Numbered from the stretch's first letter, positions 43,692 to 54,761 are shown. The stretch: 64,000 nt of DNA from CBDCWT01 sp965223305 (GCA_965223305.1 CBDCWT010000088.1:558001-622000); one strand, 5' to 3'. Program-made: numbers and translations. Notes: generated by a model not told the origin, from the sequence alone.

Positions 43692-44726
43692 ATGGTCCTC
43701 TGGATCATACGCACTGTCTTCCTGCTGTCAGCGGCCGGAGTGGGCTTCGCGTTCCTCCGGTCGGATGCTTTTCAGAAGACCGGCTTCGAACGACCGCTAC
43801 TGCCCTACGTCGCTTTCATGCTCGGTGTGGTGGCCACGATCGCGATCGACGTGATGACGCCGCGCAAGCGGATAGAGATCATCAGCTGCGTCTACTTCGG
43901 GATCGTGATCGGCCTGTTCTTCACCTATATCGTCGGGTTCATTCTCGATCCGCTGTTGCTGAAGGCGGACATGACGCCAAGCGAACTGAAGGGACCGATT
44001 CAGCTGGCGGTAGGCGTTTGCCTCTGTTATTACTGCGTCAGCCTATTACTCCAAACTCGAGATGATTTTCGCTTCATCATCCCGTACGTCGAGTTCTCGA
44101 AAGAGGTCAAGGGAGTCAAACCATACGTGCTGGATACCAGCGTCATCATCGACGGCCGGATCGCTGACCTGGTGGAAACGAACGTCTTTGACAACCAGTT
44201 AATCATGCCGCGTTTTGTGCTCGCTGAACTGCAGGCCATCGCCGACAGCAGCGATAAGCTGCGCCGCTCGCGCGGCCGCCGAGGGCTCGACATCCTGAAT
44301 CGCTTGCGGACCAACGATCAGGTTGATCTAAAAATCCAAGACCGCGAGACGTCCGAAATGGCCGGCCAGCCGGTCGATATGAAGCTGGTGCTGCTGGCCC
44401 GCCACCTAGGGGGCAAGATTGTCACCGGCGACTATAACCTCAACAAGATGGCGCGCATTCACAGTGTTGGGGTCATCAACCTGAACGACATTGCCAATGC
44501 GCTCAAGCCGGTCTATTTACCAGGGGAACAGCTGGATGTGCGGATCGTCAAACCGGGAGAGGAACCGGGACAGGGCGTCGGCTATCTGGACGATGGGACA
44601 ATGATCGTTGTTGAGGGAGGACGCGAACATCTCAACGACAGCGTTAGGATCAGCGTGACCAGTGTCCTGCAGACCAGTGCCGGGCGGATGATTTTCGGCA
44701 AGTACAACGGCGCGTCCAGCAGGTAG
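43692..44726 (+). CDS. membrane-anchored PIN/TRAM domain protein (YacL-like)
   Basis: 344 residues. Four N-terminal transmembrane helices (about 1-120), then a PIN nuclease domain (145-260) with the acidic set Asp148 (LDTSVIIDGR), Glu179 (VLAEL), Asp229 (VDMKL) and Asp247 (TGDYNL), then a TRAM domain (about 276-340). The YacL/PIN-TRAM group is conserved in Firmicutes, cyanobacteria and planctomycetes; an RNase role is presumed from the PIN residues, which are all intact. ATG at 43692 with GGGGGAG upstream. Confidence 0.93.
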   Translation: MVLWIIRTVFLLSAAGVGFAFLRSDAFQKTGFERPLLPYVAFMLGVVATIAIDVMTPRKRIEIISCVYFGIVIGLFFTYIVGFILDPLLLKADMTPSELKGPIQLAVGVCLCYYCVSLLLQTRDDFRFIIPYVEFSKEVKGVKPYVLDTSVIIDGRIADLVETNVFDNQLIMPRFVLAELQAIADSSDKLRRSRGRRGLDILNRLRTNDQVDLKIQDRETSEMAGQPVDMKLVLLARHLGGKIVTGDYNLNKMARIHSVGVINLNDIANALKPVYLPGEQLDVRIVKPGEEPGQGVGYLDDGTMIVVEGGREHLNDSVRISVTSVLQTSAGRMIFGKYNGASSR

Positions 44727-44734
44727 TTCTTTCG

Positions 44735-45165
44735 GGGATGTTCACTGCACTCATTGCAGCAGCCGTGTCAATCGATCGGGAGGGCGAGGCTCCTGCCGAG
44801 CCGGGAGTGTGAGGAACCGTGGGTTAACCCGAATTATTCATGAGCGATCTGCTGCGAGGTCGTAAGTCCATCCGTGGCTTCGTCATGCTTCACAATTCTC
44901 CCTCGACGTATTGCTTCAATACGCCTGCGGAAGAATTGCTCGCCTTCCTTGCCACGAACGTACTTACAACCTCTCGCGACGATCTTCATGAATAATCCGG
45001 GTTAACGCCCAGCGGCTGATTCTGATCGTAGCCGCTGCCGGAGTGTAGCCGAACTCGCCAGAGTTTGGTGAACTGCCGACTCGTCCAAATTCTGGCGAAT
45101 CCGGCTACGGGAGATCCTCAGCGGACTGTGTCCAAATTCTGGCGAATTCGGCTACCAGAGATCCT
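44735..45165. repeat. family A repeat, copy 4, interrupted by a P element
   Basis: Left part: TTCACTGCACTCATTGCAGC, GATCGGGAGGGCGAGGCTCC and CCGTGGG, then the P element (44825-45006), then CGCCCAGCGGCTGATTC and several GCCGAACTCGCCAGAGTTTGG-type modules to 45165. In the uninterrupted copies CCGTGGGCTAACGCCC is contiguous, so the insertion point is exact. The gap 44727-45175 contains nothing else. Confidence 0.9.
44825..45006. mobile_element. palindromic (P) element, full copy 2, nested in family A repeat
   Basis: 182 bp from GTTAACCCGAATTATTCATG to its complement. The 4-bp sequence TTAA flanks both sides, while empty copies of the host repeat have CTAA once, as expected for a target-site duplication. 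It has no ORF. It is highly similar to 14331-14510. Confidence 0.88.
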
Positions 45166-45175
45166 CGGCGTTGGC

Positions 45176-46069
45176 CTAGACCGTTTCCAACCGCCGCTTT
45201 GCCATCTGGCAGTATTCCGTGGAGCAATCGATGCCCAAGTAGTCACGGTTCAGTTTGCGCGCCACCAGGGCGGTGGTCCCGCTGCCGAGGAACGGGTCCA
45301 GTACCAGTCCGTCAGGTGAGCAGCCGGCCCGCAAGCAGGTCTCGACCAGCTGGTCGGGAAACACCGCGAAGTGTGCTTCGCGGAACTTGGACAGCGCGAT
45401 CGACCAAACTGTCCGTTTGTTGCGTCCCTTCGGGTGAAATGCTTGATCCCAGCGACCGTCGTGCAGGTTAGAGTTGCCTCCATTCTTACCTTGTTCGGGG
45501 GTGCCGTTCCGCTTGCCGAAGTGCCCGCGACCTCCTCGCATGCGGCTTCGTTCGCTGAAGGTCACGTGAGGTTCGCGAATCGCGTCGGCGTCGTAGTAGT
45601 ATTGCTTCGACTTGGTCAAGAAGAACAAGTACTCGTGATCGGTGGTGGGGCGACTCTTGACCGACGAAGGCATCGCGTTGGGCTTATGCCAGATCACGTC
45701 GCTTCGCAGCCGCCAGCCAACATCCTTCAGGGCAAACGCGACCCGCCACGGCATTCCCAGCTGTTCGCCATCGACGTATTTGTCTCCAATAACGAGCCAC
45801 AAGGTGCCTGTCGGCTTAGTCACCCGCAAGCACTCCGCAAAGACATCCGCCAGCCGCCGCACGTAATCCTCCGGACTCCCTTCGACCCCGATCTGTCGCT
45901 TGCGCTGATAGTCCCGCTGCATGTAGTAGGGTGGGCTGGTGACGGTGCAATCGACGCAACTGGCCGGCAGTCTGCTGAGTTCAGTCCGAGCGTCGCCACA
46001 GAGAATCGTATTGCGGAGCTCGTTCGGACCCAGGTGTTCTCCTGCGGCGGACTTCCTTTTATTTGGCAC
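45176..46069 (-). CDS. orphan DNA methyltransferase, probable N4-cytosine (TSPPY) type
   Basis: 297 residues, beta-class arrangement. Catalytic motif IV TSPPYY (residues 44-49) near the N-terminus and the SAM-binding motif DPFLGSGTTALVA near residue 258-270. SPPY rather than DPPY points to N4-cytosine. HEYLFFLTKSKQYYYDADAIREP is common to this family. No restriction endonuclease gene is near, so it is probably an orphan methylase. It follows argS by 38 bp on the same strand and may be co-transcribed with it. ATG at 46069. Confidence 0.9.
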   Translation of the reverse strand: MPNKRKSAAGEHLGPNELRNTILCGDARTELSRLPASCVDCTVTSPPYYMQRDYQRKRQIGVEGSPEDYVRRLADVFAECLRVTKPTGTLWLVIGDKYVDGEQLGMPWRVAFALKDVGWRLRSDVIWHKPNAMPSSVKSRPTTDHEYLFFLTKSKQYYYDADAIREPHVTFSERSRMRGGRGHFGKRNGTPEQGKNGGNSNLHDGRWDQAFHPKGRNKRTVWSIALSKFREAHFAVFPDQLVETCLRAGCSPDGLVLDPFLGSGTTALVARKLNRDYLGIDCSTEYCQMAKRRLETV

Positions 46070-46107
46070 GATCCGTCATCCTCATCACCGCCGTTCTCAA
46101 TGTTGCA

Positions 46108-48075
46108 CTACATGCGATCGAGGACCTCGATTCCGAGCAGATGCAGACCTTGTTTGATGGTCCGTCCAGTGAGGTCGCAGAGTGCCAGACGGCTGGTGCG
46201 CAGCTCGGGGTCCTCGGCCTTGAGGACTTGGCAATTTTCGTAAAAGGAGAAAAACACTTTGGTCAGCTCGAACAGATAAGTGGTCAACAAGTTCGGACGA
46301 AAGTCCTCCACGGTCTCGTCCAGCGCATCGGCGAACTGCAGCAGCCGGCGAGCCAACTCGCGTTCGGAGGGATGGGCCAACTTCACAGGCCGCTCGCCGA
46401 GCGATTCGCGTTGGACATTCCCTTTGCCGAAAATCCCGCGGACTCTAGCGTAAGAGTACTGCATGTAGGTCGCCGTGTTGCCGCTCAGCGCCAGCATTTT
46501 GTCATAGCTAAAGACGTAGTCGCTCGTACGGTTGTGCGACAGATCGGCATACTTGATCGCGCCGTGCCCGACGACGTCGGCGATCTGCTGCCGCTGTGCG
46601 GGAGTCGCCTTCTGGGCGGCGGACAGCTGCTGATCGCTCGTATCAAAGGCCTCTCCGGCTCTCCGCACCGCCTCGTCGAGGAGACCTTCGAGGCCAACCG
46701 TATCGCCGGACCGAGTGCGGTAGGGACGGCCGTCCTCGCCCAGCACGGTACCAAAACTGATATGCCGCAAGTCGACGTCCTCGAACCCCCAGAGTCGCGC
46801 GGCCGCGAACAGTTTCTCGAAGTGCTCGCCTTGGCGGTGGTCGACCACGTATAGAATCGCGTCCGGTTGCCAGGTCTCCATCCGGAATTGAATGGTGGCT
46901 AGATCCGTGGTTGCATAGAGGAAGGCGCCGTCCTGTTTTCGCACGATCATTGGTGTTTCGAATCCATCGAGAAACACGCAGGTCGCGCCGTCGCTTTGGC
47001 TTGCCAAGCCGCGGTGCTCTAGCTGCTCGACAACCCCCGCCAGCCGGTCGTGGTAATAGCTTTCGCCATACTCATGATCGAATTCGACCTGGAGCCGATC
47101 GTAGACGCGCTGGATTTCCAAGCGGCACTTCGGCAAGAACTCCTCCCACAAGGCCTGATTGGTCTCGTCTCCCGCATGCAGTTTGGCCGTTTCTTCAAGC
47201 ACCCGAGCAGGAATGTCGGCGTGACTCGACAAGCAAGCTGCGAGGTTGGAGTCCCCTTCTAGAGTGGCCTGGCGGCTACGCGATGCTGCGAGCTGGCCCT
47301 CCAGCTCGGCGCACTGTGCCTCCAGCTTGCGCTGGGTACGAGCGGCTCTTTTGGCGTCAGCTTTTTCTGCAACAGGCTGCGCGCGCAGGGTGTCGACTTC
47401 CCCTCTCCGCTGGGCCAATCGCTGTTCTAGCTGTGGGAGTTGCCGTTTGTCGTTCTGGTACTCCACCAACTGGTGTACGAGCTTGTAGAGCCGAGCCAGT
47501 TCGCTCACAGGGTTGGCGTCGTACGCCGACTTGTTCAAGAAGTGCTTGTAGCCGTAGATGATCATCCCAAACTGCGTGCCCCAGTCTCCCAGATGATTGT
47601 CGGCAATCGCGTGGTGGCCCAGGAATTTCAGTATCCGGTAGATGGCATCGCCGATGACGGTCGAGCGGATATGGCCGACGTGCATCGGCTTGGCGACATT
47701 CGGAGATGAGAAGTCGACGACATAAGTGCGCGTCGTCTCAGCCGGCTCGACCCCCAGCCGCGCGTCGTTAAACGCGGCATTAGCGTGCGCGGCCAACCAC
47801 GCGTCTTTGAGGCGGAGGTTGATGAAACCGGGTCCGGCGATCTGCGGAGGGTCGCAGAGATCCTCGAGCTGCAACCGCGAGACGAGCTCTGCGGCGATTT
47901 CGCGAGGCGGCCGACCGAGCTGTTTGCCCAACGGCATCGCACAGTTGGCCTGGTAGTCCCCGAACTTGGTGTCCTGGGACGGCCGGATCATCGCCAGCAA
48001 CTCGTCAGCGCGCGAGCCGGCCAGCTCCTCCAGTCCCGGACGGAAACGTCTACGAAGCTCGGCGAGGATTCTCAT
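46108..48075 (-). CDS. argS: arginyl-tRNA synthetase with coiled-coil insertion
   Basis: 655 residues. N-terminal Arg additional domain (about 1-90), HIGH-like PMHVGHIRSTVIGDA, a catalytic Rossmann core with DWGTQFGMIIYGYKHF and YVVDHRQGEHFEKLF, and the C-terminal anticodon-binding domain (HPSERELARRLLQFADAL, CQVLKAEDPELRTSRLALC). Class I enzymes of this type are about 560-580 residues. The surplus lies between ELARLYKLVHQLVEYQ and LHAGDETNQALWEEF, a charged coiled-coil of roughly 80-90 residues. Upstream rsfS ends 41 bp before its ATG. Confidence 0.95.
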   Translation of the reverse strand: MRILAELRRRFRPGLEELAGSRADELLAMIRPSQDTKFGDYQANCAMPLGKQLGRPPREIAAELVSRLQLEDLCDPPQIAGPGFINLRLKDAWLAAHANAAFNDARLGVEPAETTRTYVVDFSSPNVAKPMHVGHIRSTVIGDAIYRILKFLGHHAIADNHLGDWGTQFGMIIYGYKHFLNKSAYDANPVSELARLYKLVHQLVEYQNDKRQLPQLEQRLAQRRGEVDTLRAQPVAEKADAKRAARTQRKLEAQCAELEGQLAASRSRQATLEGDSNLAACLSSHADIPARVLEETAKLHAGDETNQALWEEFLPKCRLEIQRVYDRLQVEFDHEYGESYYHDRLAGVVEQLEHRGLASQSDGATCVFLDGFETPMIVRKQDGAFLYATTDLATIQFRMETWQPDAILYVVDHRQGEHFEKLFAAARLWGFEDVDLRHISFGTVLGEDGRPYRTRSGDTVGLEGLLDEAVRRAGEAFDTSDQQLSAAQKATPAQRQQIADVVGHGAIKYADLSHNRTSDYVFSYDKMLALSGNTATYMQYSYARVRGIFGKGNVQRESLGERPVKLAHPSERELARRLLQFADALDETVEDFRPNLLTTYLFELTKVFFSFYENCQVLKAEDPELRTSRLALCDLTGRTIKQGLHLLGIEVLDRM

Positions 48076-48116
48076 GCCGCCACCCGTTCCGCCGGCTCAC
48101 ATTCCATGTGACCACT

Positions 48117-48476
48117 CTACTGGACGGTCGTTCCTGTACTTCCTGATAAATCAACTCGCTTGGCATTCGCCCACAGGTTCTCCAAATCGTAGTAGCCGCG
48201 CGTTTCCTCGTCGAAAAGGTGGACCACCACAGAACCGTAGTCGAGCAGAATCCAACTGGATTCTGCGTAGCCTTCGATACCCATCCGCTGGTCACCCAAC
48301 TCGTCCTCAAGACGATGATCGATGTCTTCGCTGATTGCATGCAGCTGCCGGCGACTCGATCCAGACGCGATCACAAAATAGTCGAAGATCGGTGTCTGCT
48401 CGCGAAGATCGAGCACCACGACGTCCTTTCCCTGGTTCTCGATAGCGACTTGAGCGGCCGCCAACGCAAGTTGCAA
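48117..48476 (-). CDS. rsfS: ribosome silencing factor RsfS
   Basis: 119 residues in the usual range. DVVVLDLREQTPIFDYFVIASGSSRRQLHAI, YAESSWILLDYGSVVVHLF and the C-terminal YYDLENLWANAKRVDL match RsfS (Iojap/DUF143), which binds ribosomal protein L14 to block subunit joining. The start is unclear: only a TTG at 48476 is available in frame, but the open frame continues upstream to about 48553. The residues before it (TDPKSARSLQLALAAA) look conserved, so a non-standard start (an ATC with GGAG 8 nt upstream) is possible. Confidence 0.9.
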   Translation of the reverse strand: MQLALAAAQVAIENQGKDVVVLDLREQTPIFDYFVIASGSSRRQLHAISEDIDHRLEDELGDQRMGIEGYAESSWILLDYGSVVVHLFDEETRGYYDLENLWANAKRVDLSGSTGTTVQ

Positions 48477-48533
48477 ACTGCGAGCTGATTTCGGGTCCGT
48501 CTGTGGGGAGGAACTGATTACAGGATCTCCAAG

Positions 48534-48601
48534 ATAGTCCGGGCTAGGCCCGGATCACTCACGAGCGATCTGCTCGCGACGACCTTCGCGAGCGGTTCGA
48601 G

Positions 48602-48604
<3 letters not shown>
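48534..48604. repeat. truncated P element at the hppA stop codon
   Basis: Reads CCGGGCTAGGCCCGGATCAC then ACGAGCGATCTG and ends TTCGAGCTA. The last three bases on the plus strand are the complement of the hppA stop TAG (48602-48604). It resembles a deleted palindromic element, both arms shortened. Confidence 0.6.
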
Positions 48605-51217
<2,613 letters not shown>

Positions 51218-51821
51218 CTCGCATTCTCTCCGATTTAGTTTCTTCCACTTTTTGTCGGTAAATGTGTTGGATAGGTTTCGACTAACAAACTGTAGCTTGG
51301 GACTTTAGCAGGTGTCCCACGAGCGGGGGCCCTCCTTGAGTCGCCAGCGTGGCGATAAGCACCCGTCCTTCCGAGATGCGGGTCTCTGGAGGCGGATAAA
51401 GTGTGACTGCAATAGAACTTGCGACTTCCTGAATGTGCTCGACAGCCGGAGAAAACAAGCGGCTGGAAAACCGCCGGTGGCTGTCCTGCCGATTTTCCCT
51501 AACTGTAAATGTGCAGCTGTTTTGCCAAACGTGGGAGTGTACTGAGAGGGGCCGTTTGATGTCAACCGGAAGGCCCCGTCTGTCGAGATGGGCCAGAGCC
51601 ACCTCGGCCAAAGGCGTGGCGTGCCTAGGCGGGAAGCACGAAACGGGGCGTGCCCGGGGGAAATCCCTTGGCTACCGAGAGCTGCTCGACTATCCTGAAG
51701 GAACTAACCCAATCATGCAAATGCACGGGGGCGCGCTGCGGCTCAATCGCCTTGCAAGCGTCGCAGCGTCACCGGTCGGGGAACACAGTCGCTGACCGAA
51801 CGCAAGGCAGGAGAATACCTG
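51218..51821. other. long divergent intergenic region with hairpins
   Basis: 604 bp between hppA and the Gly/Met-rich gene. The only structure I see is at 51540-51720: GGGGCC-GGCCCC, GCACG-CGTGC, GGG-AAAT-CCC and CGAG-AGCTG-CTCG hairpins in sequence, which could be part of a structured leader. No match to a known riboswitch. ORF-like stretches here look like noise. Confidence 0.35.
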
Positions 51822-52697
51822 ATGATTCAGATTTCGCGCATTGTCTTCACCCTGGTGGTGACCGCTACTGTTCTTCAAGCTGCAACCGCCGACGCGGCCA
51901 AGCGTGGTAGGCGAACCCGCGAGGAAGCGACCAAGGTCGAACTGTTCTCCGCGATGGACGAGGGCACCATCGAGGTCAGGTTCATCCCGAAGGACGTCAC
52001 GAGCGCTACGGTGCTGGTTGCGAACAAAACCGACAAACCTCTGACGGTCGAGTTGCCTGATGCTTTCGTGGCAGTGCTTGCTCAGTTTGGCGGTGGAGGT
52101 ATGGGCGGCATGGGTGGCGGTGGTATGGGTGGCATGGGCGGCATGGGTGGCGGCATGGGTGGCGGCGGTCAAGCCATGGGCGGTGGCATGGGCGGCATGG
52201 GTGGCGGTATGGGCGGCATGGGTGGCGGCATGGGAGGTATGGGCGGCGGTGGCATGATGAGTGTCATGCCGGAAAGAGTGCGCAAAGTGAAGGTTCCCAC
52301 CATCTGCTTGGAACACGGCAAAGCGGACCCAACACCGCGGATGAAATACGTGATTCGGCCCATCACTGCTTTCACCAAGGACGAGCAGGTGATCGAAGTC
52401 TGCAAGATGCTCGGCCGGCGCGAGATCACCCAGAACGTCGCCCAAGCAGCGACGTGGAATTTGGCGAGTGGGCTTAGCTGGTCCGAACTGGCAACAAAAA
52501 ACCGCGTCGAACTTCGTTCGGTCAACTACTTCGAGCGCTATTTTTCGCCTGCCGAACTGGCAGCGGCTTTGCGAGTCACAGGAGTGGCGAGCCAACGCGC
52601 TCTGGGAACCGACGACAATCGCAACCACCAGCAGCTGACGAATCGTTACCAGCGTCAGCGATATCCCTATCGCTTGCAGAACCAAGCAGGCCGATAG
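51822..52697 (+). CDS. secreted protein with Gly/Met-rich tract
   Basis: 291 residues. N-terminal signal (SRIVFTLVVTATVLQAATADA), a beta domain (EVRFIPKDVTSATVLVANKT, KPLTVELPDAFVAVL), a tract of about 55 residues rich in GGM (about 90-146), then VMPERVRKVKVPTICLEHGK and PRMKYVIRPITAF, and an ordered C-terminal domain. The GGM tract recalls the flexible tail of GroEL, but the protein is not a chaperonin. Function unknown. ATG at 51822 with GGAGAA upstream. Confidence 0.8.
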   Translation: MIQISRIVFTLVVTATVLQAATADAAKRGRRTREEATKVELFSAMDEGTIEVRFIPKDVTSATVLVANKTDKPLTVELPDAFVAVLAQFGGGGMGGMGGGGMGGMGGMGGGMGGGGQAMGGGMGGMGGGMGGMGGGMGGMGGGGMMSVMPERVRKVKVPTICLEHGKADPTPRMKYVIRPITAFTKDEQVIEVCKMLGRREITQNVAQAATWNLASGLSWSELATKNRVELRSVNYFERYFSPAELAAALRVTGVASQRALGTDDNRNHQQLTNRYQRQRYPYRLQNQAGR

Positions 52698-52732
52698 GTC
52701 CGCGAAGCTAGCGCCAGACCGCTCACCGCGCG

Positions 52733-52912
52733 CTAGCCCGGATTTTTCATGAAGATCGTGGCGAGAGGTTGTAAGTACGTTCGTGGCAAGGAAGGCGAGC
52801 AATTCTTCCGCAGGCGTATTGAAGCATACGTCGAGGGAGAATTGTGAAGCATAACGAAGCCACGGATGGACTTACGACCTCGCAGCAGATCGCTCATGAA
52901 TAATTCGGGCTA
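52733..52912. mobile_element. palindromic (P) element, full copy 3 (inverted)
   Basis: Inverted relative to 14331-14510, 180 bp, ends CTAGCCCGG and TTCGGGCTAG, with CTAG on both sides. On the minus strand it provides the last codons and the TGA stop of the coiled-coil gene at 52894. Highly similar to the other two full copies. Confidence 0.88.
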
Positions 52913-53952
52913 GGATCTTGCGGCGCAGACAACAGCAGCTGCGCGACTCGCGCACGCAGGTCGTCTCTTTCGGACGCCCACCGCTGTTCGCGCAGCTTGA
53001 GCTGTTGCTGTTCTCGTTCTAATTCAGCTTCGCGCGCTTGCAACTGAGCAGCTTGGTTGTCGAGTTCCGCTTGCCGAGACTCCAGCCAGCTGCTCAGAGC
53101 GGCGCGCTGTTCCCGTAACTCGTCGGCACGTGCTCCGAGTCGCTCGGTGCTTTGCTGAAGCGTCTGCCAGTGCTGCTCGAGTGCACGGGCCGTTGTGCTG
53201 AAGTGCTCGGCAAGTTCGTCACGTGCCGTTGCGACCCGCCGAACGACGACGTCGGGGGGCGCGGCATCGTGCAGTTCAAGCCATGTTTCTTCGAGCATCA
53301 GCCGCAGCTCCAGTGTCTCTTGGCGAGCCTTGAAGGCGTCCTCACGCAGGCGTTGCGAGGCAGCCTCACGCTTTCTCAGTTCCTCTCGCTGCTTGGTCAG
53401 CAGCCTCGTTGCCGCGTCTTGATCGCGCTCGAAGCACGCCTGACTGGCAGCGAGCTGCTGCTTGGCGAGTTTAATGACGTCGTATGCCGCGCGACTGGCG
53501 GCCTCGATCTGCGCTCTGTTTTCTGCAAGCTGCGCGCGTTGCGACCGTAGAATCGCCTCGGCCTCAGTCAACCGGCGTTGCTGCTCGGCCAACGCCTCAG
53601 TCCATTTTCCGGGCGCTCCGGCAGCCAGCTTTGCTGTTTCGCGGGTGGCCTGTTCGGTCTCAGCTGGCCACGGCTCGCCCCGTTCACCCGCTGGTGAAAC
53701 AACTGGCATGCTGGTGCGGAGTTCGTTCTCTCGCTGGTCTAGTTCGCGCTGTTTCTCGAGCAGATACTTGGCGATCTCGTTCGCTTGGCCGTGTAGCTGT
53801 TCGGCGTTGGCGCTTGGTTCGATGCCGGCGACGGCCTCGGCGAGTGACGGTTCTGCGGACGGGGAACTGGCCGGCAACTTGCCAGCGGTGGGATGAGGAG
53901 CATCGAACCGGGTAGGGTTCTTGGCTCGTTGCTTAGTGGGTTCTTTCGACAT
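52894..53952 (-). CDS. coiled-coil protein with tail encoded by P element
   Basis: About 352 residues from the ATG at 53952 (MSKEPTKQRAKNPTR), with AAGGA 5 nt upstream; the longer frame to 54024 is less likely. No signal peptide. Almost the whole protein is heptad-rich coiled coil (Glu, Gln, Arg, Ala: KQLAASQACFERDQDAATRL, LEREQQQLKLREQRW). Function unknown; it could be a structural or scaffold protein. The last residues SPNYS and the stop come from the palindromic element, so the original C-terminus has been replaced. Confidence 0.8.
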   Translation of the reverse strand: MSKEPTKQRAKNPTRFDAPHPTAGKLPASSPSAEPSLAEAVAGIEPSANAEQLHGQANEIAKYLLEKQRELDQRENELRTSMPVVSPAGERGEPWPAETEQATRETAKLAAGAPGKWTEALAEQQRRLTEAEAILRSQRAQLAENRAQIEAASRAAYDVIKLAKQQLAASQACFERDQDAATRLLTKQREELRKREAASQRLREDAFKARQETLELRLMLEETWLELHDAAPPDVVVRRVATARDELAEHFSTTARALEQHWQTLQQSTERLGARADELREQRAALSSWLESRQAELDNQAAQLQAREAELEREQQQLKLREQRWASERDDLRARVAQLLLSAPQDPSPNYS

Positions 53953-54099
53953 GGGAGTCCTTGTGGATTCGGCGCAGGCGAGCATCACTCCGTCAGGGTG
54001 CTGCGGGTCCCTCACAATCCACACACTTTGCCCACTTCACCGTATCGGCCGTCGATTGCTGCCGATTTAACTCAAAACGGAGGCAAATTTGTTGGCCGC

Positions 54100-54345
54100 A
54101 ACCAAGGTCACATTCTCCCCGCCGCTCATCCGACCCTCGGCCACCTTCTCCCCGGCAAGGTCGTGCAGCTTTCAAGTTAGTGCGTGATTTCGTCTTTCCT
54201 CACTCTCCCCTCGGGGAGAGTCGGCCCGAAGGGCCGGTGAGGGGGGCACGCCTCGGGGGCGATCACTCCTGGGCAGCCCTCCCCGGACGCTATCGCGTCC
54301 GCAGGTTTGTGAAGCGCAGAGCTGCACGACCTCCGGCGGGCAAGC
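54100..54345. repeat. repeat block with terminal inverted repeats
   Basis: GGTCGTGCAGCT at about 54162 and AGCTGCACGACC at about 54322 are a perfect 12-bp inverted pair enclosing a hairpin-rich core (CTCTCCCCTCGGGGAGAG, CGGCCCGAAGGGCCG, GGACGCTATCGCGTCC). This looks like another MITE-like unit. To its left is a CTCATCCGACCCTCGGCC segment. It lies upstream of groES. Confidence 0.7.
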
Positions 54346-54384
54346 GGAGCTTGAATGTCTCGCATACCCGTGCGACAATCGCGA

Positions 54385-54402
54385 CTAAACCCGAATTACT
54401 CA
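54385..54402. repeat. remnant of a P element end
   Basis: AACCCGAATTACTCAT just before groES matches the P-element end AACCCGAATTATTCAT with one change. The rest of the element is gone. It ends about 12 bp before the groES start codon. Confidence 0.45.
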
Positions 54403-54414
54403 TCGGAGCTATCA

Positions 54415-54702
54415 ATGAAGGTTGTGCCGTTAGGTGAAAAGGTCGTCGTAAAACGTCTAGAAGCGGAGGAAAAGACCGCTGGTGGCATCGTGCTACCCGA
54501 TTCCGCGCGGGAAAAGCCGCAGCAGGCGCGTGTTTTGTCTGTGGGTGATGGGCAGCTGCTAGCGGACGGTGGAAGGGCGGCTCCGCAGGTCAAAGAAGGT
54601 GACCGAGTTCTGTTCACAAGCTATGCTGGAAGCGAGGTCGTGGTCGACGACGACGAGCTGTTGATCATGAGCGAGTCCGATATACTGGCGGTTCTCGAAT
54701 GA
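54415..54702 (+). CDS. groES: co-chaperonin GroES
   Basis: 95 residues from the ATG at 54415 with CGGAG upstream. KVVPLGEKVVVKRLEAEEKTAGGIVLPDSAREKPQQARVLSVG and VLFTSYAGSEV match GroES (Cpn10), including the mobile-loop region TAGGIVLPD. It caps the GroEL chamber. No groEL follows; a different gene begins 60 bp later, so GroEL is encoded elsewhere. No CIRCE repeat seen upstream. Confidence 0.95.
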   Translation: MKVVPLGEKVVVKRLEAEEKTAGGIVLPDSAREKPQQARVLSVGDGQLLADGGRAAPQVKEGDRVLFTSYAGSEVVVDDDELLIMSESDILAVLE

Positions 54703-54761
54703 CGAGTCGGCTGCCTCTCCAGCATCCGAGTCGACAACCGCGTTTTCAGAGGAGGGAGAAG

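Noticed and set aside
46063..46854. 263-codon plus-strand frame
   Set aside because: Antisense shadow of argS.
51690..52802. Long minus-strand frame with HAATHAAHTA-type repeats
   Set aside because: It is the complement of the GGM tract and flanks of the real plus-strand gene; the repeat is a by-product of the GGT/GGC/ATG codons.
54345..54415. CIRCE operator before groES
   Set aside because: No TTAGCACTC-N9-GAGTGCTAA-like inverted repeat was found.
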